Positions 38,397 to 53,972 are shown, counted from the first letter of the stretch. The stretch: 64,000 bases of DNA from Azadirachta indica (GCA_022749755.1 CM040442.1:2134663-2198662); one strand, 5' to 3'. Made by a program: numbers and translations. Notes: generated from the letters alone by a model not told the origin.

Positions 38397-41300
38397 GGGA
38401 GTTCAAGGCAGTAATGAGGACACAAATAATTGCAAAACGTGGTAGGAAGTGGGGTTAGAGAATTTAACTCCAGTAATATTTGTTCAAATCAGTAGATAAT
38501 AAATAAAAGTTATGAAAATAATTCACTCATTTTTGCCAAATTTTTTTTGATAAAAATTGAGGGGTCGCTTTGCCTTGATACGCTATCCATCTTCAAAGTT
38601 CTACCAGACACTGTAGACATGGTGGGATTGGACTCACTCTGACGGCTATTTCTTAATTTTCTCGACAAATTTGACCAAACAAATGGCTGCCACTTTCCTT
38701 GAAAGCTCCGTTCTCGAAAATCTGTTTGGCTGCTCTGAAAAATGATGTTATTGCTGGAAGTCGCTTAGTAGTAGCACCCCCACCCACACAGCTCCTAATA
38801 TAAGTATTTCATTTTTCATTTTTAAGTCATACCATGCTGTGCTGTGATGTGATAAACTAGGACCGTCAATTTGTTCCAATCCGGTCCTATTCCTAATTTT
38901 TTTATATAAAGAATGGTGATCTTAGTTTAACAAGAAGTTTAGATAATGTAATTACAATCTTTTAGCTTTTTTTTTTTTTTAATATAATAATAAATGATTA
39001 TGTGATCAAAAGTTTATTGAGAGTTTAAATGAATATTTCCTCGTGTTTTTAATTTAAAAATGAGTTTACTAGTTATCTTGCGCATCAATATTGACCAATC
39101 AATGTGCTACAATCAAATGCAATCCATTATATTATAATAATAATAATAATAATAAATTGGCATGCAAAGAAACAAGTCCACGACACAATATTTATGCATG
39201 TTTCTAGCTAATTTATCTTATTGTGTTCTTCGGAGGCTTGGAATTTTATATAATCAAAAGAAATCAAACATCGACATTGCGAAAGAAAATTAGAAAACAT
39301 GTTAAGAGGAGTACTGAGCTAATATTTTTTTAAAAAGTCAAACAAAATTAGGTGAAATTAATTCATCTTTATGATTATAAATTTAATTAAAAAATATATT
39401 CTTTATCGCATGAACAACATTTGGCAGATTTATTTCATGGCTGGGCGGCTAATGAATAATATTTTCTTGCGTGTTTATTTAATCAGACCCATTTATAAGG
39501 AAATTTCAGTATCGCCCACCTTTGAAATCTAAATAAATCCCACATGATAAATTAAAAAATGGAATAAAAGTCCCAATGTTGTCTGCTATATATTTTCTTT
39601 GCTTGACTTGCAGTTTACAATGAAATTCTTGGTCTAAGAAAGAGTTTCTAAATTTAGGAAACAATAGTGTCAAAATGAATTGCTTGAATTTTGAAAATGA
39701 CAGACAATTCATGACATATTTGTAAGAAGCTGCTTTTGGAATTTATTTTCGGGCTTCAGAACTAATTTTTAAATCACACGTAACACTAAATAATCTACTT
39801 GAATTCTTTTGTGAATTACTACCATCTGTCAACTTCTTTGAAGAATTGAGTTTGCAAAATAAGATAAAATAAAATAAAAAATTCAGTCAATGGTTTAAAA
39901 TTTGGTCCAATTATCACAACCCTTGGAATTTATGTCCTCTGGTATAATAGTTTTAGTGACAGCGTATGTTGCCTCAGAGTCTTGTTTGAAATGCTGGACA
40001 GACTTCAATAATAACGGTCAAAATTGAATACTATATAGTCCAACTGGATTCAACGCTTTTAATTAAAAAAAAAAATCACACTTTTAATTTTAACTTATTT
40101 AATTCAAAAAATTAAATATAAATTTTGGTTTTATTCCACAACTTTCGTGAAATCCAGTTCCCTAATATTTCAACCTATTATTCTCCGTCCAACCAACCCT
40201 TCCTCTTTTTTCCTTTTAATATAATCAATTTTGTATATTATATTGATGACTACAAAATCAGTTGAAGTATTTGATAAAATTTTTTTGTAGTCACTTTTGT
40301 CAAAATCATCTTATCTTATAACATATTTATAGAAATAGGTAAATACATCCACAGATTTTTATAAATAGAAAAATTATTACTTTTGAAATTTTGATTTTAA
40401 AAATTAATTTTATTTATAAATATAATATCAAATGTATTAATTTAAAATTATAAAATTTTAACATTAATTATACAAATAATTATTAATTTTAACTTTATTT
40501 AAGAAATAAAATTATTAAAATCAAAATTTTTTCTTTTCATTATATTTTTATTTTTATTTTCATTTTATAATCTCTTAAACAGTTTTTTCTCTTATATTTT
40601 AAATTTACTCTCTCCTTAATACTTTATTATGCAAATCATTAAAAATCAATCATTCTTATCAATTTTTATTCAATAATAATTTATTATATTTGATTTCAAT
40701 TTTTGAATTGTAAACATTTGTCATTTATAATTTTTTTAATATTTTAAAAATTAGTATTTATATTATTTGTTTATCTACAATATTATGCATTAGGTTAGAT
40801 ATTTGCCGAGACCCAAGCCAAAGAAATCAATTTTTTATTTTAATAAAATAATTTAATTAATATATTAATTTGAATTATTGCTCCTAGGATATTGTTTTAG
40901 ACAGAAACGTTGGATTTGTAAATTAAAAAAAGAAATATATCTTAATCTTAATCTTAATCAGAATCTGTAAATTTGGATCTAGCGCCATTATGATCATTAT
41001 TAATCTATTCCTTTGTTACGTGCTCCTATTCCATTAACAATGACAATCAATTCTCAATTTTTATTTGTCAAAATAAAAACTCTGAAGACTACGGTGTACT
41101 ATTCGAAAATTCACCCGACTTTATTGATTTTCAAGACAATCATCAAAAACTAAGTATGAAAATTTTTTCTGATTATATATTATATTGGTGCGAGCAATAT
41201 TCCAGATTTTGTGTGTATGAGAATGTATAAAGGAGGATAAAACAAATTCACCTTATTTGATATTAATAACTTTCCAAAACTATCCCAGATTTTGTGTATG

Positions 41301-42043
41301 AGAATGTATAAAAGAGGAAAAAACAAATTCACCTTATTTGATATTAATAACTTTCCAAAAATACAATATTTTTAAAAAGATAAATAGTAAACATTCTTAA
41401 TGAAATACCACTTACAGTTGTTCGATTATAAAATCACGAGGTAAAACCTACTGATATAATATTAATTATATTGAATTGTCTTAACCCAACAACTTAAGTT
41501 TGCAGGTAAATATTTTAACATTTGTACTTTAACCTTTTATTAATTCATACAAATTCGATTAATAGAAACTGCACATAATTCTATATTTAGTATTACACTT
41601 GTGAAATCCACTGGTTGTGACTGATCCTTCTTAGAATTATTTCAATTCTTAATGTGTTCCTTAGGTATTAGGGCAACTTTTACTACCACCATATTGTTTT
41701 TTATTTAGACAAACAAGTACTTATAAATTAATTCTATTGTCCCCTTTTTTTTTTTTTTTTTTTTTTTTTGGCTTTATAATCTCCGACTTCCAGACTTGAT
41801 CCTAATCTCTTGTCAAACGACCATGCCACCGACTCCAAATCAAATTATGCTTAGAAGCTGAAAATAAAAGGCTTAATCAATTCCATTCTGCAAACAGCCA
41901 ATGTCAGTTCACGACCGATTCGAAATCAGCTTACAGAAAATTCATTTGCAATATACAAAGAAAGCTGTAACAGGCAAAAGATTTATATAGAGACTTTGTT
42001 CATTCCAGTCACAAGTCTTATCATAGAGATTTTATCAATGCTG
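38397..42043. other. 3.6-kb spacer between ACO4 and T6
   Basis: 38397-40520 is almost identical to 45526-47650. A deletion of about 2 kb relative to 19.68-21.66 kb is joined at about 38895 (taattttt microhomology). A local tandem duplication of about 85 bp lies at 41201-41360, and a poly(T) run of more than 20 at about 41746-41769. No gene seen. Confidence 0.6.
41201..41360. repeat. local ~85-bp tandem duplication
   Basis: The segment from agattttgtgtgtatgagaa to aactttccaaaa occurs twice in succession (about 41203-41280 and 41287-41360) with a few differences. It is single in the other spacers except the one carrying the pararetrovirus fragment. Confidence 0.8.
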
Positions 42044-42269
42044 TTATTTAATCTTGGTGCAAGTCTCTGAGCTGGATTCGACGCAACTTTTCACTCTTCC
42101 ATCACCTGGTAAGTAAACGAAACAATGAAATCAACTCATTCCAATCCTGACGCATCACAACTTGAAATATAGTCTTTGGCGCATCCCGCTAAAGACCGCC
42201 CAACAAGAAGCCCGTAACACTAGTAAAGCCATTAAAAATACGTGAACTTAATTTGCCAAATTTCTCCAT
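42044..42269 (-). pseudogene. thionin-like T6, deleted and frameshifted
   Basis: Carries the shared internal deletion and the same early signal-peptide frameshift as T4, plus an extra base in the region coding for the hydrophobic core. Exon-2 sequence is at about 42044-42105. No functional product expected. Confidence 0.7.
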
Positions 42270-42831
42270 TTTCTCTTTTCCTTTCTATGCAATACGTCAA
42301 GATGAATTTATCGTAAAGTTCTGCGAAAGGGATGATATCGGGCTTCAATCAATGGAAGGAGTAAGCTTTTATAACCACGATTGTTTGCATATATGAAATA
42401 TGATTATTGGAGAGGATATTGTTGTAGGCAAATTATGGATTTGGATTGTCGCCTGAAACTCTTTTCTTCTTCTCCTTGTTTATTCTTAACTAAAAAATAA
42501 GTATATGAAAAAGTAACTATAAATAATTTTTTTAATTTTGTTATATTATTATTAAGTTTATAAATTTGTAATGGTTAAATTAAATAGTAATGACAGAGAA
42601 TTAAAGAGTATAAAACAAATTCTAGAAAATGTTAAAATAATTACCCAATTAATTTTCCTCACCATCACCCGTATATATATCATATACTCGCCAAAGCGTG
42701 GAATTGTTCGCATAATTATAAATTTGAATATAATCGAACATTGAGAATCCTAAAAGAATTATGCAAACCCTAAACATTACAGACTTGAATGAATGACCTA
42801 GAAAGAAATTAAAGTTAATTCCTAGCACTCA
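42270..42831. other. T6 upstream region and R6 3' flank
   Basis: Collinear with 24.01-24.57 kb. No gene seen. Confidence 0.5.
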
Positions 42832-43512
42832 TCACTTGAGAGCGGGAAACTGAATATGATCCTCAATGTTGAGAGTAGGATCAGACTTAATTCTGCCTCC
42901 GTGCTCGGCTGCCGCAGCACTTTCCTTCCCAGAAAATCTCCCACTAAATTTACCACGGCTATTAGCAGCAACAAAAGACATCTCTCTCCTTAGTGGTTTT
43001 AAGAAACCACTACTGTTCGCCAACTTGTAAGCTTTAGCCTCGCCAGCCTTCAACTCACAAGATTTTGGCTTGATGAAAGGGACTTCCATCAATTCGAAAT
43101 CCTTGTCAACAGTGACTTTTCCCTCCTCGCGATCATCTGGTTTCTTGATTATTGGGTTTAGAGACTTTTTACTTCCTAAAACCTCTTTCTCGTACTCTTC
43201 AAGTGCCAATGTTTCTCTTTCAACAACTGCGTCCTGATTTTGCACGGCACCAAAGTTTAGATTCTGTTTCGGCCTTCGAATTTCTTGTTCTCTGAGCATA
43301 ACACGATTCTGACCCACAATAGGTTTTGCCTTCCTCGTCGCAGCGTCCGGCTTAGTTTTTCGTTTCTTCTTTCTATCCGCCTGCTTCTTCTGCTGCTCCA
43401 TCTTCTTCTTAGCATCTGGCAACGCAGCAGTAGTAGACCCATTGGCGAGGGACTCAGCGGTGAGTTCTTCATCAGCCAAGACGTCAAAGCAATTCGCTAT
43501 TGTTAGAGCCAT
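42832..43512 (-). CDS. SERBP1/RGGA-like basic protein, copy R6
   Basis: Single exon, 226 residues, starting MALTIANCFDVLADEEL and ending LNIEDHIQFPALK. Features in order: Stm1-like N-terminal motif; Lys-rich stretch KKKMEQQKKQADRKKKRK (about 35-52); the core reads ALEEYEKEVLGSKKSL, close to the TLEEYEKVLEEK of HABP4/PAI-RBP1 proteins; VPFIKPKS block; conserved tail. It is the only array copy of the VPFIKPKS type that combines an open frame with an intact TATAAATA box. It is therefore the best candidate for an expressed member. RNA-binding function is inferred from the family; the RGG boxes are missing. Confidence 0.72.
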   Translation of the reverse strand: MALTIANCFDVLADEELTAESLANGSTTAALPDAKKKMEQQKKQADRKKKRKTKPDAATRKAKPIVGQNRVMLREQEIRRPKQNLNFGAVQNQDAVVERETLALEEYEKEVLGSKKSLNPIIKKPDDREEGKVTVDKDFELMEVPFIKPKSCELKAGEAKAYKLANSSGFLKPLRREMSFVAANSRGKFSGRFSGKESAAAAEHGGRIKSDPTLNIEDHIQFPALK

Positions 43513-43640
43513 ATATGGTATATTGAAGATGATATATTAAAGATGCCTTTCTTTCACACAGAAGTAAGGTCGGAGAGAGAGATTATGTTTGAGATTTGCA
43601 ATCAACAGTTAGGATAGAGAGATACAGGAGAGGAGTAGCG

Positions 43641-43648
43641 TATTTATA
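43641..43648 (-). promoter_or_regulatory. TATA box of R6
   Basis: TATAAATA on the minus strand about 130 bp upstream of the ATG. Confidence 0.5.
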
Positions 43649-43845
43649 TTCGTGGTATCCAAATCTGAAAAGGATTTGACTCTTTGACTTGCTACTCCAC
43701 ATAAGGAAAACCTGAAATATCCGCCTGAACTATCCGGTAGTGAATGGGATTTCAAAATTTCATCCCAATAAGAATTGTTGAATCGCACCTTTTTTTTAAT
43801 TTCTATTCTTATATAATTATCATATTATTATTATTATTATTATTA

Positions 43846-43885
<40 letters not shown>

Positions 43886-44255
43886 CATCTCCGGATGCTT
43901 AATGTAACAATATTTGATATCGTGAGACGCTTAATTGATGGACGGGTCCATTGCGAGGCAATAAAAACGATTAGAAAATATATTGCAAACGAGAAAATTT
44001 TACTAGATTTTATCAAATTTGATGACAAGCAATACAAAGTAAAGATTCATTGATTTCTACAAGAATCTTTACAAACTAAACATCTTGATAATCTATTGCA
44101 AGCGTAAATACATTTAATTTCTATTATTTTTCAACATGGGCTTGATTAATTTCATTATCATCCCCTATATATTATTAAAATATTTAGTATAATAAGCTAT
44201 GACACTTGTGCAGCATCAAACTCTGGAATCTTGTTTTAAACACACTAGTTCAAAT
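43649..44255. other. R6 upstream and ACO5 3' flank
   Basis: Very similar to 17.25-17.91 kb, including the mutated G-box (ggacgggtcc). A TTA microsatellite lies at about 43826-43885. No gene. Confidence 0.55.
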
Positions 44256-45426
<1,171 letters not shown>

Positions 45427-45517
45427 TTATTTCTCTCTCAGAGAGATTAAGGAAGCTGGTGTATGTGTGTGTGAGTTTGTGTGGTTGTTGATGCGGAAAG
45501 AGTGGAGGTTGGCAAGG

Positions 45518-45525
45518 TATTTATA
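45518..45525 (-). promoter_or_regulatory. TATA box of ACO5
   Basis: TATAAATA about 113 bp upstream of the ATG. Confidence 0.6.
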
Positions 45526-47692
45526 GGGAGTTCAAGGCAGTAATGAGGACACAAATAATTGCAAAACGTGGTAGGAAGTGGGGTTAGAGAATTTAACTCC
45601 AGTAATATTTGTTCAAATCAGTAGATAATAAATAAAAGTTATGAAAATAATTCACTCATTTTTGCCAAATTTTTTTTGATAAAAATTGAGGGGTCGCTTT
45701 GCCTTGATACGCTATCCATCTTCAAAGTTCTACCAGACACTGTAGACATGGTGGGATTGGACTCACTCTGACGGCTATTTCTTAATTTTCTCGACAAATT
45801 TGACCAAACAAATGGCTGCCACTTTCCTTGAAAGCTCCGTTCTCGAAAATCTGTTTGGCTGCTCTGAAAAATGATGTTATTGCTGGAAGTCGCTTAGTAG
45901 TAGCACCCCCACCCACACAGCTCCTAATATAAGTATTTCATTTTTCATTTTTAAGTCATACCATGCTGTGCTGTGATGTGATAAACTAGGACCGTCAATT
46001 TGTTCCAATCCGGTCCTATTCCTAATTTTTTTATATAAAGAATGGTGATCTTAGTTTAACAAGAAGTTTAGATAATGTAATTACAATCTTTTAGCTTTTT
46101 TAATTTTTAATATAATAATAAATGATTATGTGATCAAAAGTTTATTGAGAGTTTAAATGAATATTTCCTCGTGTTTTTAATTTAAAAATGAGTTTACTAG
46201 TTATCTTGCGCATCAATATTGACCAATCAATGTGCTACAATCAAATGCAATCCATTATATTATAATAATAATAATAATAATAAATTGGCATGCAAAGAAA
46301 CAAGTCCACGACACAATATTTATGCATGTTTCTAGCTAATTTATCTTATTGTGTTCTTCGGAGGCTTGGAATTTTATATAATCAAAAGAAATCAAACATC
46401 GACATTGCGAAAGAAAATTAGAAAACATGTTAAGAGGAGTACTGAGCTAATATTTTTTTAAAAAGTCAAACAAAATTAGGTGAAATTAATTCATCTTTAT
46501 GATTATAAATTTAATTAAAATATATTCTTTATCGCATGAACAACATTTGGCAGATTTATTTCATGGCTGGGCGGCTAATGAATAATATTTTCTTGCGTGT
46601 TTATTTAATCAGACCCATTTATAAGGAAATTTCAGTATCGCCCACCTTTGAAATCTAAATAAATCCCACATGATAAATTAAAAAATGGAATAAAAGTCCC
46701 AATGTTGTCTGCTATATATTTTCTTTGCTTGACTTGCAAGTTTACAATGAAATTCTTGGTCTAAGAAAGAGTTTCTAAATTTAGGAAACAATAGTGTCAA
46801 AATGAATTGCTTGAATTTTGAAAATGACAGACAATTCATGACATATTTGTAAGAAGCTGCTTTTGGAATTTATTTTCGGGCTTCAGAACTAATTTTTAAA
46901 TCACACGTAACACTAAATAATCTACTTGAATTCTTTTGTGAATTACTACCATCTGTCAACTTCTTTGAAGAATTGAGTTTGCAAAATAAGATAAAATAAA
47001 ATAAAAAATTCAGTCAATGGTTTAAAATTTGGTCCAATTATCACAACCCTTGGAATTTATGTCCTCTGGTATAATAGTTTTAGTGACAGCGTATGTTGCC
47101 TCAGAGTCTTGTTTGAAATGCTGGACAGACTTCAATAATAACGGTCAAAATTGAATACTATATAGTCCAACTGGATTCAACGCTTTTAATTAAAAAAAAA
47201 AATCACACTTTTAATTTTAACTTATTTAATTCAAAAAATTAAATATAAATTTTGGTTTTATTCCACAACTTTCGTGAAATCCAGTTCCCTAATATTTCAA
47301 CCTATTATTCTCCGTCCAACCAACCCTTCCTCTTTTTTCCTTTTAATATAATCAATTTTGTATATTATATTGATGACTACAAAATCAGTTGAAGTATTTG
47401 ATAAAATTTTTTTTGTAGTCACTTTTGTCAAAATCATCTTATCTTATAACATATTTATAGAAATAGGTAAATACATCCACAGATTTTTATAATTAGAAAA
47501 ATTATTACTTTTGAAATTTTGATTTTAAAAATTAATTTTATTTATAAATATAATATCAAATGTATTAATTTAAAATTATAAAATTTTAACATTAATTATA
47601 CAAATAATTATTAATTTTAACTTTATTTAAGAAATAAAATTATTAAAATCAAAATTATTTAAGAAATAATTATTAATTTTAACAAAGCAATT
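45526..47692. other. 2.1-kb spacer copied from the ACO4 flank
   Basis: Nearly base-for-base copy of 38397-40520, including the same 2-kb deletion junction (about 46024). Similarity stops at about 47650, where two short repeats of local sequence (ttaagaaata and attattaattttaac) precede the truncated R7. No gene seen, and the thionin gene expected here is missing. Confidence 0.7.
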
Positions 47693-47710
47693 CGCTATTG
47701 TTAGAGCCAT
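47693..47710 (-). pseudogene. SERBP1-like copy R7, nine-codon stub
   Basis: Only the start of the gene is left (ATG followed by codons for ALTIANCF) with its 5' flank. Everything downstream is replaced by spacer sequence. The TATA position further upstream reads as in R4 and R5 (cttatttgtactcg on the + strand). Confidence 0.8.
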
Positions 47711-48367
47711 ATATGTTACATTGAAGATTCCTTTCTTTGACACAAAAGCAAAGTAGGAGACGGAGAGACTTGTGTTTGAGATTTGCAACCCACAGTTAGA
47801 TAGAGAGACACAGGACAGGAGTAGCTTATTTGTACTCGTGCTTTTCCAATCTGAAAAGGATTTGACACTTTGGCTTGCTACTCCACATAAGGAAAACCTG
47901 AACTATCCGGTAGTGAATGGGATTTCAAAATTTCATCCGAATAAGAATTGTTGAATCTCACCCTTTTTTTTAATTTCTATTTTCATATAATTATCATATT
48001 ACTAATTATTATCTGCGGATGCTTAATGTAATAATATTTGATATCGTGAGATGCTTTGATGCACGTGTCCATTGCGGGGCAATAAAAACTCTTAGAAAAT
48101 ATATTGCATACGAGAAAATTTTACTATATTTTCTTAAATTTGATGACAAGCAAGACAAGGTAAAGATTCATTGATTTCTCCAAGAATCTTTATAAACTAA
48201 CAATTTGTAGCAAGTGTAAATACATTTAATTTCCATTATCTTTCAATATGGGCTTGATTAATGTCATTATCATCCCCTATATATTATTAAAATATTTAGT
48301 ATAATAAGCTATGACACTTGTGCAGCACCAAACTCTGAAATCTTGTTCAAAACACAGTAGGACAAAT
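47711..48367. other. R7 promoter remnant and ACO6 3' flank
   Basis: Retains the conserved ACO-R interval, with a G-box at 48062-48067, although the SERBP1-like gene is gone. No gene. Confidence 0.5.
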
Positions 48368-49547
<1,180 letters not shown>

Positions 49548-49604
49548 TTATGTGTGTGTGAATTTGTGTGGTTGTTGATGCAGAAAGAGTGGAGGTTGGC
49601 AAGG

Positions 49605-49612
49605 TATTTATA
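49605..49612 (-). promoter_or_regulatory. TATA box of ACO6
   Basis: TATAAATA about 90 bp upstream of the ATG; the interval is shorter than in the other copies because of the leader deletion. Confidence 0.6.
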
Positions 49613-52600
49613 GGAAGTTCAAGGCAGTAACGAGGGCACAGATAATTGCAAAACGTGGTAGGAAGTGGGGTTAGAGAATTTAAATCCAATAATATTTGTT
49701 CAAATCAGCAAATAACAAGTCAAAGTTATGAAAGTAATTCAGACATTTTGGCCAAATTTTTTTGGTCGCTTTTCCTTGATACGCTATCCATCTTCAAAGT
49801 TCAACTAGACACTGTACACATGGTGGAATTGGACCCACTTTGATGGTTCTCTCTTAATTTTCTAGACAAATTTGACCAAACAAATGGCTACCACTTTCCT
49901 TGCAAGCTTCTATCTCTTAAATCTGTTTGGCTGTTCTAAAAAATAATGTCATTACTGGAAGTTGCTCAGTAGTTGCAACCCGACCCCCATAGGTCCTAAA
50001 ATAAGTATTTCATTCTTCATTTTTAAGTCATACCATGCTGTACTGTGCTGTGCTGTGCTGTGCTGTGATAAATAAACTAGGACCCTCATTCTGTTCCAAT
50101 CCCACCCTATTTCTAATTCTGCAATAAAAGAAATTAAATACATACTGGGTCCCGGGGCCTTCTGGAATGTTACCAGTTTGAGGATTTTTCCTTTGTTATT
50201 AATGTTATGATATTGCGTTTAGGTGTTATTAATCCAATTCTTACTTTTTTGAATTGGTGGCAGAGGATTTTTACTGAGGGAAATTTAAAAAAAAAAAAAA
50301 AAACACTTGCCCGAAATTATCGGTTAAAAAGTTGTTGAAGACATGAACGTGTCATTTATTCAGATCGATCATCCGTGTCTGCATTTAATTACATTTACAC
50401 CCTTCGCCGTATTTGGGAAAACCCACAGTATTCCAAGCACATGATTGAAATAAAAATTCAACTTATCCACGTCAGCCTATGGAATACCAACGTCACAGTC
50501 TCTAAGCTTTTGTACTTTTTTCACATAAGTACATATACTTTTCATTATATCAAAATACGTCCCTAAAGTATCAGAAAATAACTGAAATACTCTTTAGTGT
50601 TAGGTGAGAGGAGTCATTCTTATATAACGATAGTCAATATTTAATATTGTAGGAGTAGTTTTTATAATTTTAACATAAAATAAGGATTTATTTGATACAA
50701 TTAAAATTTTCATACTTTTACTTAAAAATGTATATAAAAAATCAAAAAACTAATATTTATTTTTTATTGAAGGTCACGACATCGTACTCAACAGCATAGT
50801 TTCCAAATTTTAGGCGTAAAATAGAATAATTTTAAGGTAATATGAAATTGATTTTTGTCTTAAAAAAAAAATTAACATCGTCGTTTAATCCGAAGGAAGC
50901 AATCGATATTAACAGCAGCAATTACAAAGACACAAAGAGGGTATTTTAGTAAGTTCGAGAAAGAAATGTAGAAGGCCCATAAAAATGATGAAAATGGTCA
51001 TCGTGGGGGCCTACAAAGTACTTGACGTGGGAGCGGGGGTGAAATGCACTTCTCATTGTCTTTTAGTTTTAGCCTTTAGTAGTTTAAATAATAAATAAAT
51101 AAAATAATTGCTGGTTTGGTCGGTTCCAGGCTTCCAGCTAACCAAATTCCATTTTACCTCTCGTTTTTTAATTAAATAACCTTTTCTTAATTAGTAAACG
51201 TCAACGGTCAAACCGACATTTTTTTCCTTCCTGTTTTCGGACTTAATATTCAAGGGTTTGATAAGAGTTTAGATTTATATAGTTATAATTATTAATATTT
51301 TTTTAATATAAAAAATAGAGATCATAGTTTAACAATAAGTTTAGATAAATATAATTACAATTATTTAGCTTGTTTTTCTTTTAATTTTTAATATGATAAT
51401 TAATGATTACGTAATCAAGAGTTTACATGTATATCATTATAAAAAATGGTGATCATAGTTTAATATAATAATGAGTTTACTAGTTATCCTGTGCATCAAT
51501 ACTGACCAATCACTGTGCTACAATCAAATGTAATCCATTGGATAATAATAATAAATTGGCATATATGCAAAGAAACATGTCAACGACACAATCTTTATGC
51601 ATGTTTCTAGCTAATTTATTTTATTATGTCTTCGAAGGCTTGGAATTTTAATCAAAAGAATTAAAACATCGACATTGCTAAAGAAAATTAGAAAAAATTT
51701 TTTAAGAGGAGTGTTAAGCTGATATTACATAAATCAAACAAAATTAGGTGAAATTAATTTATCTTTATTATTAGAAATTTAATTAAATATATCATTCATC
51801 ACATGAACAACATTTGGCAGCTTTATTTCATGGCGGGGCGGCTAATGAATAATAATTTCTTGCGTGTTTACTTGTTTAATTAGACCCATTTACATGGAAA
51901 TTTCAGTACCTCCACCTTTGAAATTGAAATTCGATTTTTGTAGATAATATGAAAAATTTAAAAGTTATGGCTGCTATTTTCTTGACAAAAAAATCCCACA
52001 TGACAAATAAAAAATGGAATAAAAGTCCCAATGTTGTCTGCTCTAAATTTAAAAATTAAGAGCAGTATACAATGAATTTTTTGGTTTAAAAAAGAATTTC
52101 TAGATTTAGAAAACAATAGTTTCAAAATTAATTGATTGAATTCTGAAAATGACAATTCATGAGATATTTGCAAGAAGCTGCGTTTGGAACTTGTTTTCAG
52201 GTTTCGTATTTAATTTATAAATCACACATGACACTAATAAACAAATGTTGTCTATAATTATATACTTAAATAAATGTTGTCTATAACCTTTTAATTCTTT
52301 TTAACTCTTTGTTATAATTTTTAATCTTTTAATTTGTTGTAATTCTCAATTTTTATGAAATTATAAATAAAACAAGATTTAGGAGAATTAGAGAAATATA
52401 CAGTACAAGTATGAATATTAACATAATCAATAATGTTATTCGATTTAAATACTCTTGGTCTTTTCTTTTTTGATCATCAAACCAATAATGACTATTTTGA
52501 TGCAGTTAATTGTTGAATGATTTGTATTATCAATAAATCATCATCAAAGTATCACATGCTTGGGAATAAAAACGTTTATTTTGTTAAAAAAAAAAAAGAG

Positions 52601-53972
52601 TCCCGGTTCAGCACGGCTTCTTGCAAAATTACTATTATTTAAGATTTGACTACTAATGTGCGGGATAAATCCTTTTGCAAAATTACAACCATCTGTCAAC
52701 TTCTTTGAAGAATTGGGTTTACAAAATAAGATAAAATAAAATAAAAAATTCAGTCAATGGTTTAAAATTGGGTCCAATTATCACAACTCTTGGAAAATTA
52801 TGTCCTCTCTGTAGAGTAGTAATACTGACACTGTATATATCTTCTCAGTCTTGTTTGAAATGCTGGACAAACTTAAATAATTGCGATCAAAATTGAAAAT
52901 TGAATAATGTACAGTCCAACTGAATCTAACGCCATTCTGAGCATTGTTAATCTATCCCGTTGTTACGTGCTCTTATTCTATTAATAATAGCAATCAATCC
53001 TCAATTCTTGTTTTTCAAAGTAAAAACTTTGCAAACAAAGATGTACTATTCGAAAATTCGCCAAACTTCATTGATTTTTAAGGCAATCATTAAAAACTAA
53101 ATATAAAATGTTTTCGTAATTATATATTATATTGGTGCACGTCTTTAAGCAGTATTCAGACTTTGTGTGGATGAGAATCATATAAAAGAGAAAACAAAAA
53201 TTCATCTTATTTGATAGAGGCCAATTTTTTCTAAAAGATAAATAGTTAACACCCATGTTAAAATACTACTCGACCAATTTGTAGTTAAGTTGTTGGCATC
53301 TACAGTTGTTCGAATATAAAATCATGACTTTTGAAGGTAAATATTTAATCATTTATATTTTAACTTTTATTAACCCATACGAACTCAATAAATTTAAACT
53401 GATTTAATAACATTATATGATTGCCTTCAATATATATGGAAATTAATGTAATTTTGACACTTCGTATTATTGCAAAATTTACTTGCTGTGAATGATCCTT
53501 CTTAGAATTATTTCATTTAATTTTAAGATCACCATATTTTCTTTTATTGAGACAAACAAGTATCTATATATTAATTTCATTGTCATTTTTTTTTATTTTT
53601 TCATTTATTATTTATTTTCACTTTTTTAATTTTAGTTTTATAGAATTAGCATATTATTGTTGTTGTTGTTGTTGCTATTATTATTATTATTATTATTATT
53701 ATATGCGGATGCTTACCAATGTAAGCATATTTGGTATCATGAGATACTTAATTGATGCATGTCTCCATTGCAAGGCAATAAAAACTGTTAGGAAAATATA
53801 TTGCAAACGAGAAATTTACTACATTTTATTGAATTTGATGACAATCAAGACAAACTAAAGATTTATTGATTTCTACGAGAAATCATTAGAGACTAAACAT
53901 CTTAATCAATTTATTGATTCCTAGCCACGCCAATCATCACAAACTAAACATATATCAGCTTATTCTCTGTGA
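49613..53972. other. 4.4-kb spacer, end of the array
   Basis: Aligns with the other ACO-upstream spacers up to about 52.9 kb, then with the thionin-proximal spacer (52.93-53.55 kb). It then passes into the conserved ACO 3' flank block (about 53.66-53.89 kb, TTG/TTA microsatellite and atgcggatgcttac...). No ACO or SERBP1-like gene is attached to that block. A short TGTGC tandem repeat lies at 50040-50068. No gene seen. Confidence 0.55.

Noticed and set aside
53547..53858. Plus-strand frame with poly-Cys and poly-Tyr
   Set aside because: Translation of the TTG/TTA microsatellite.
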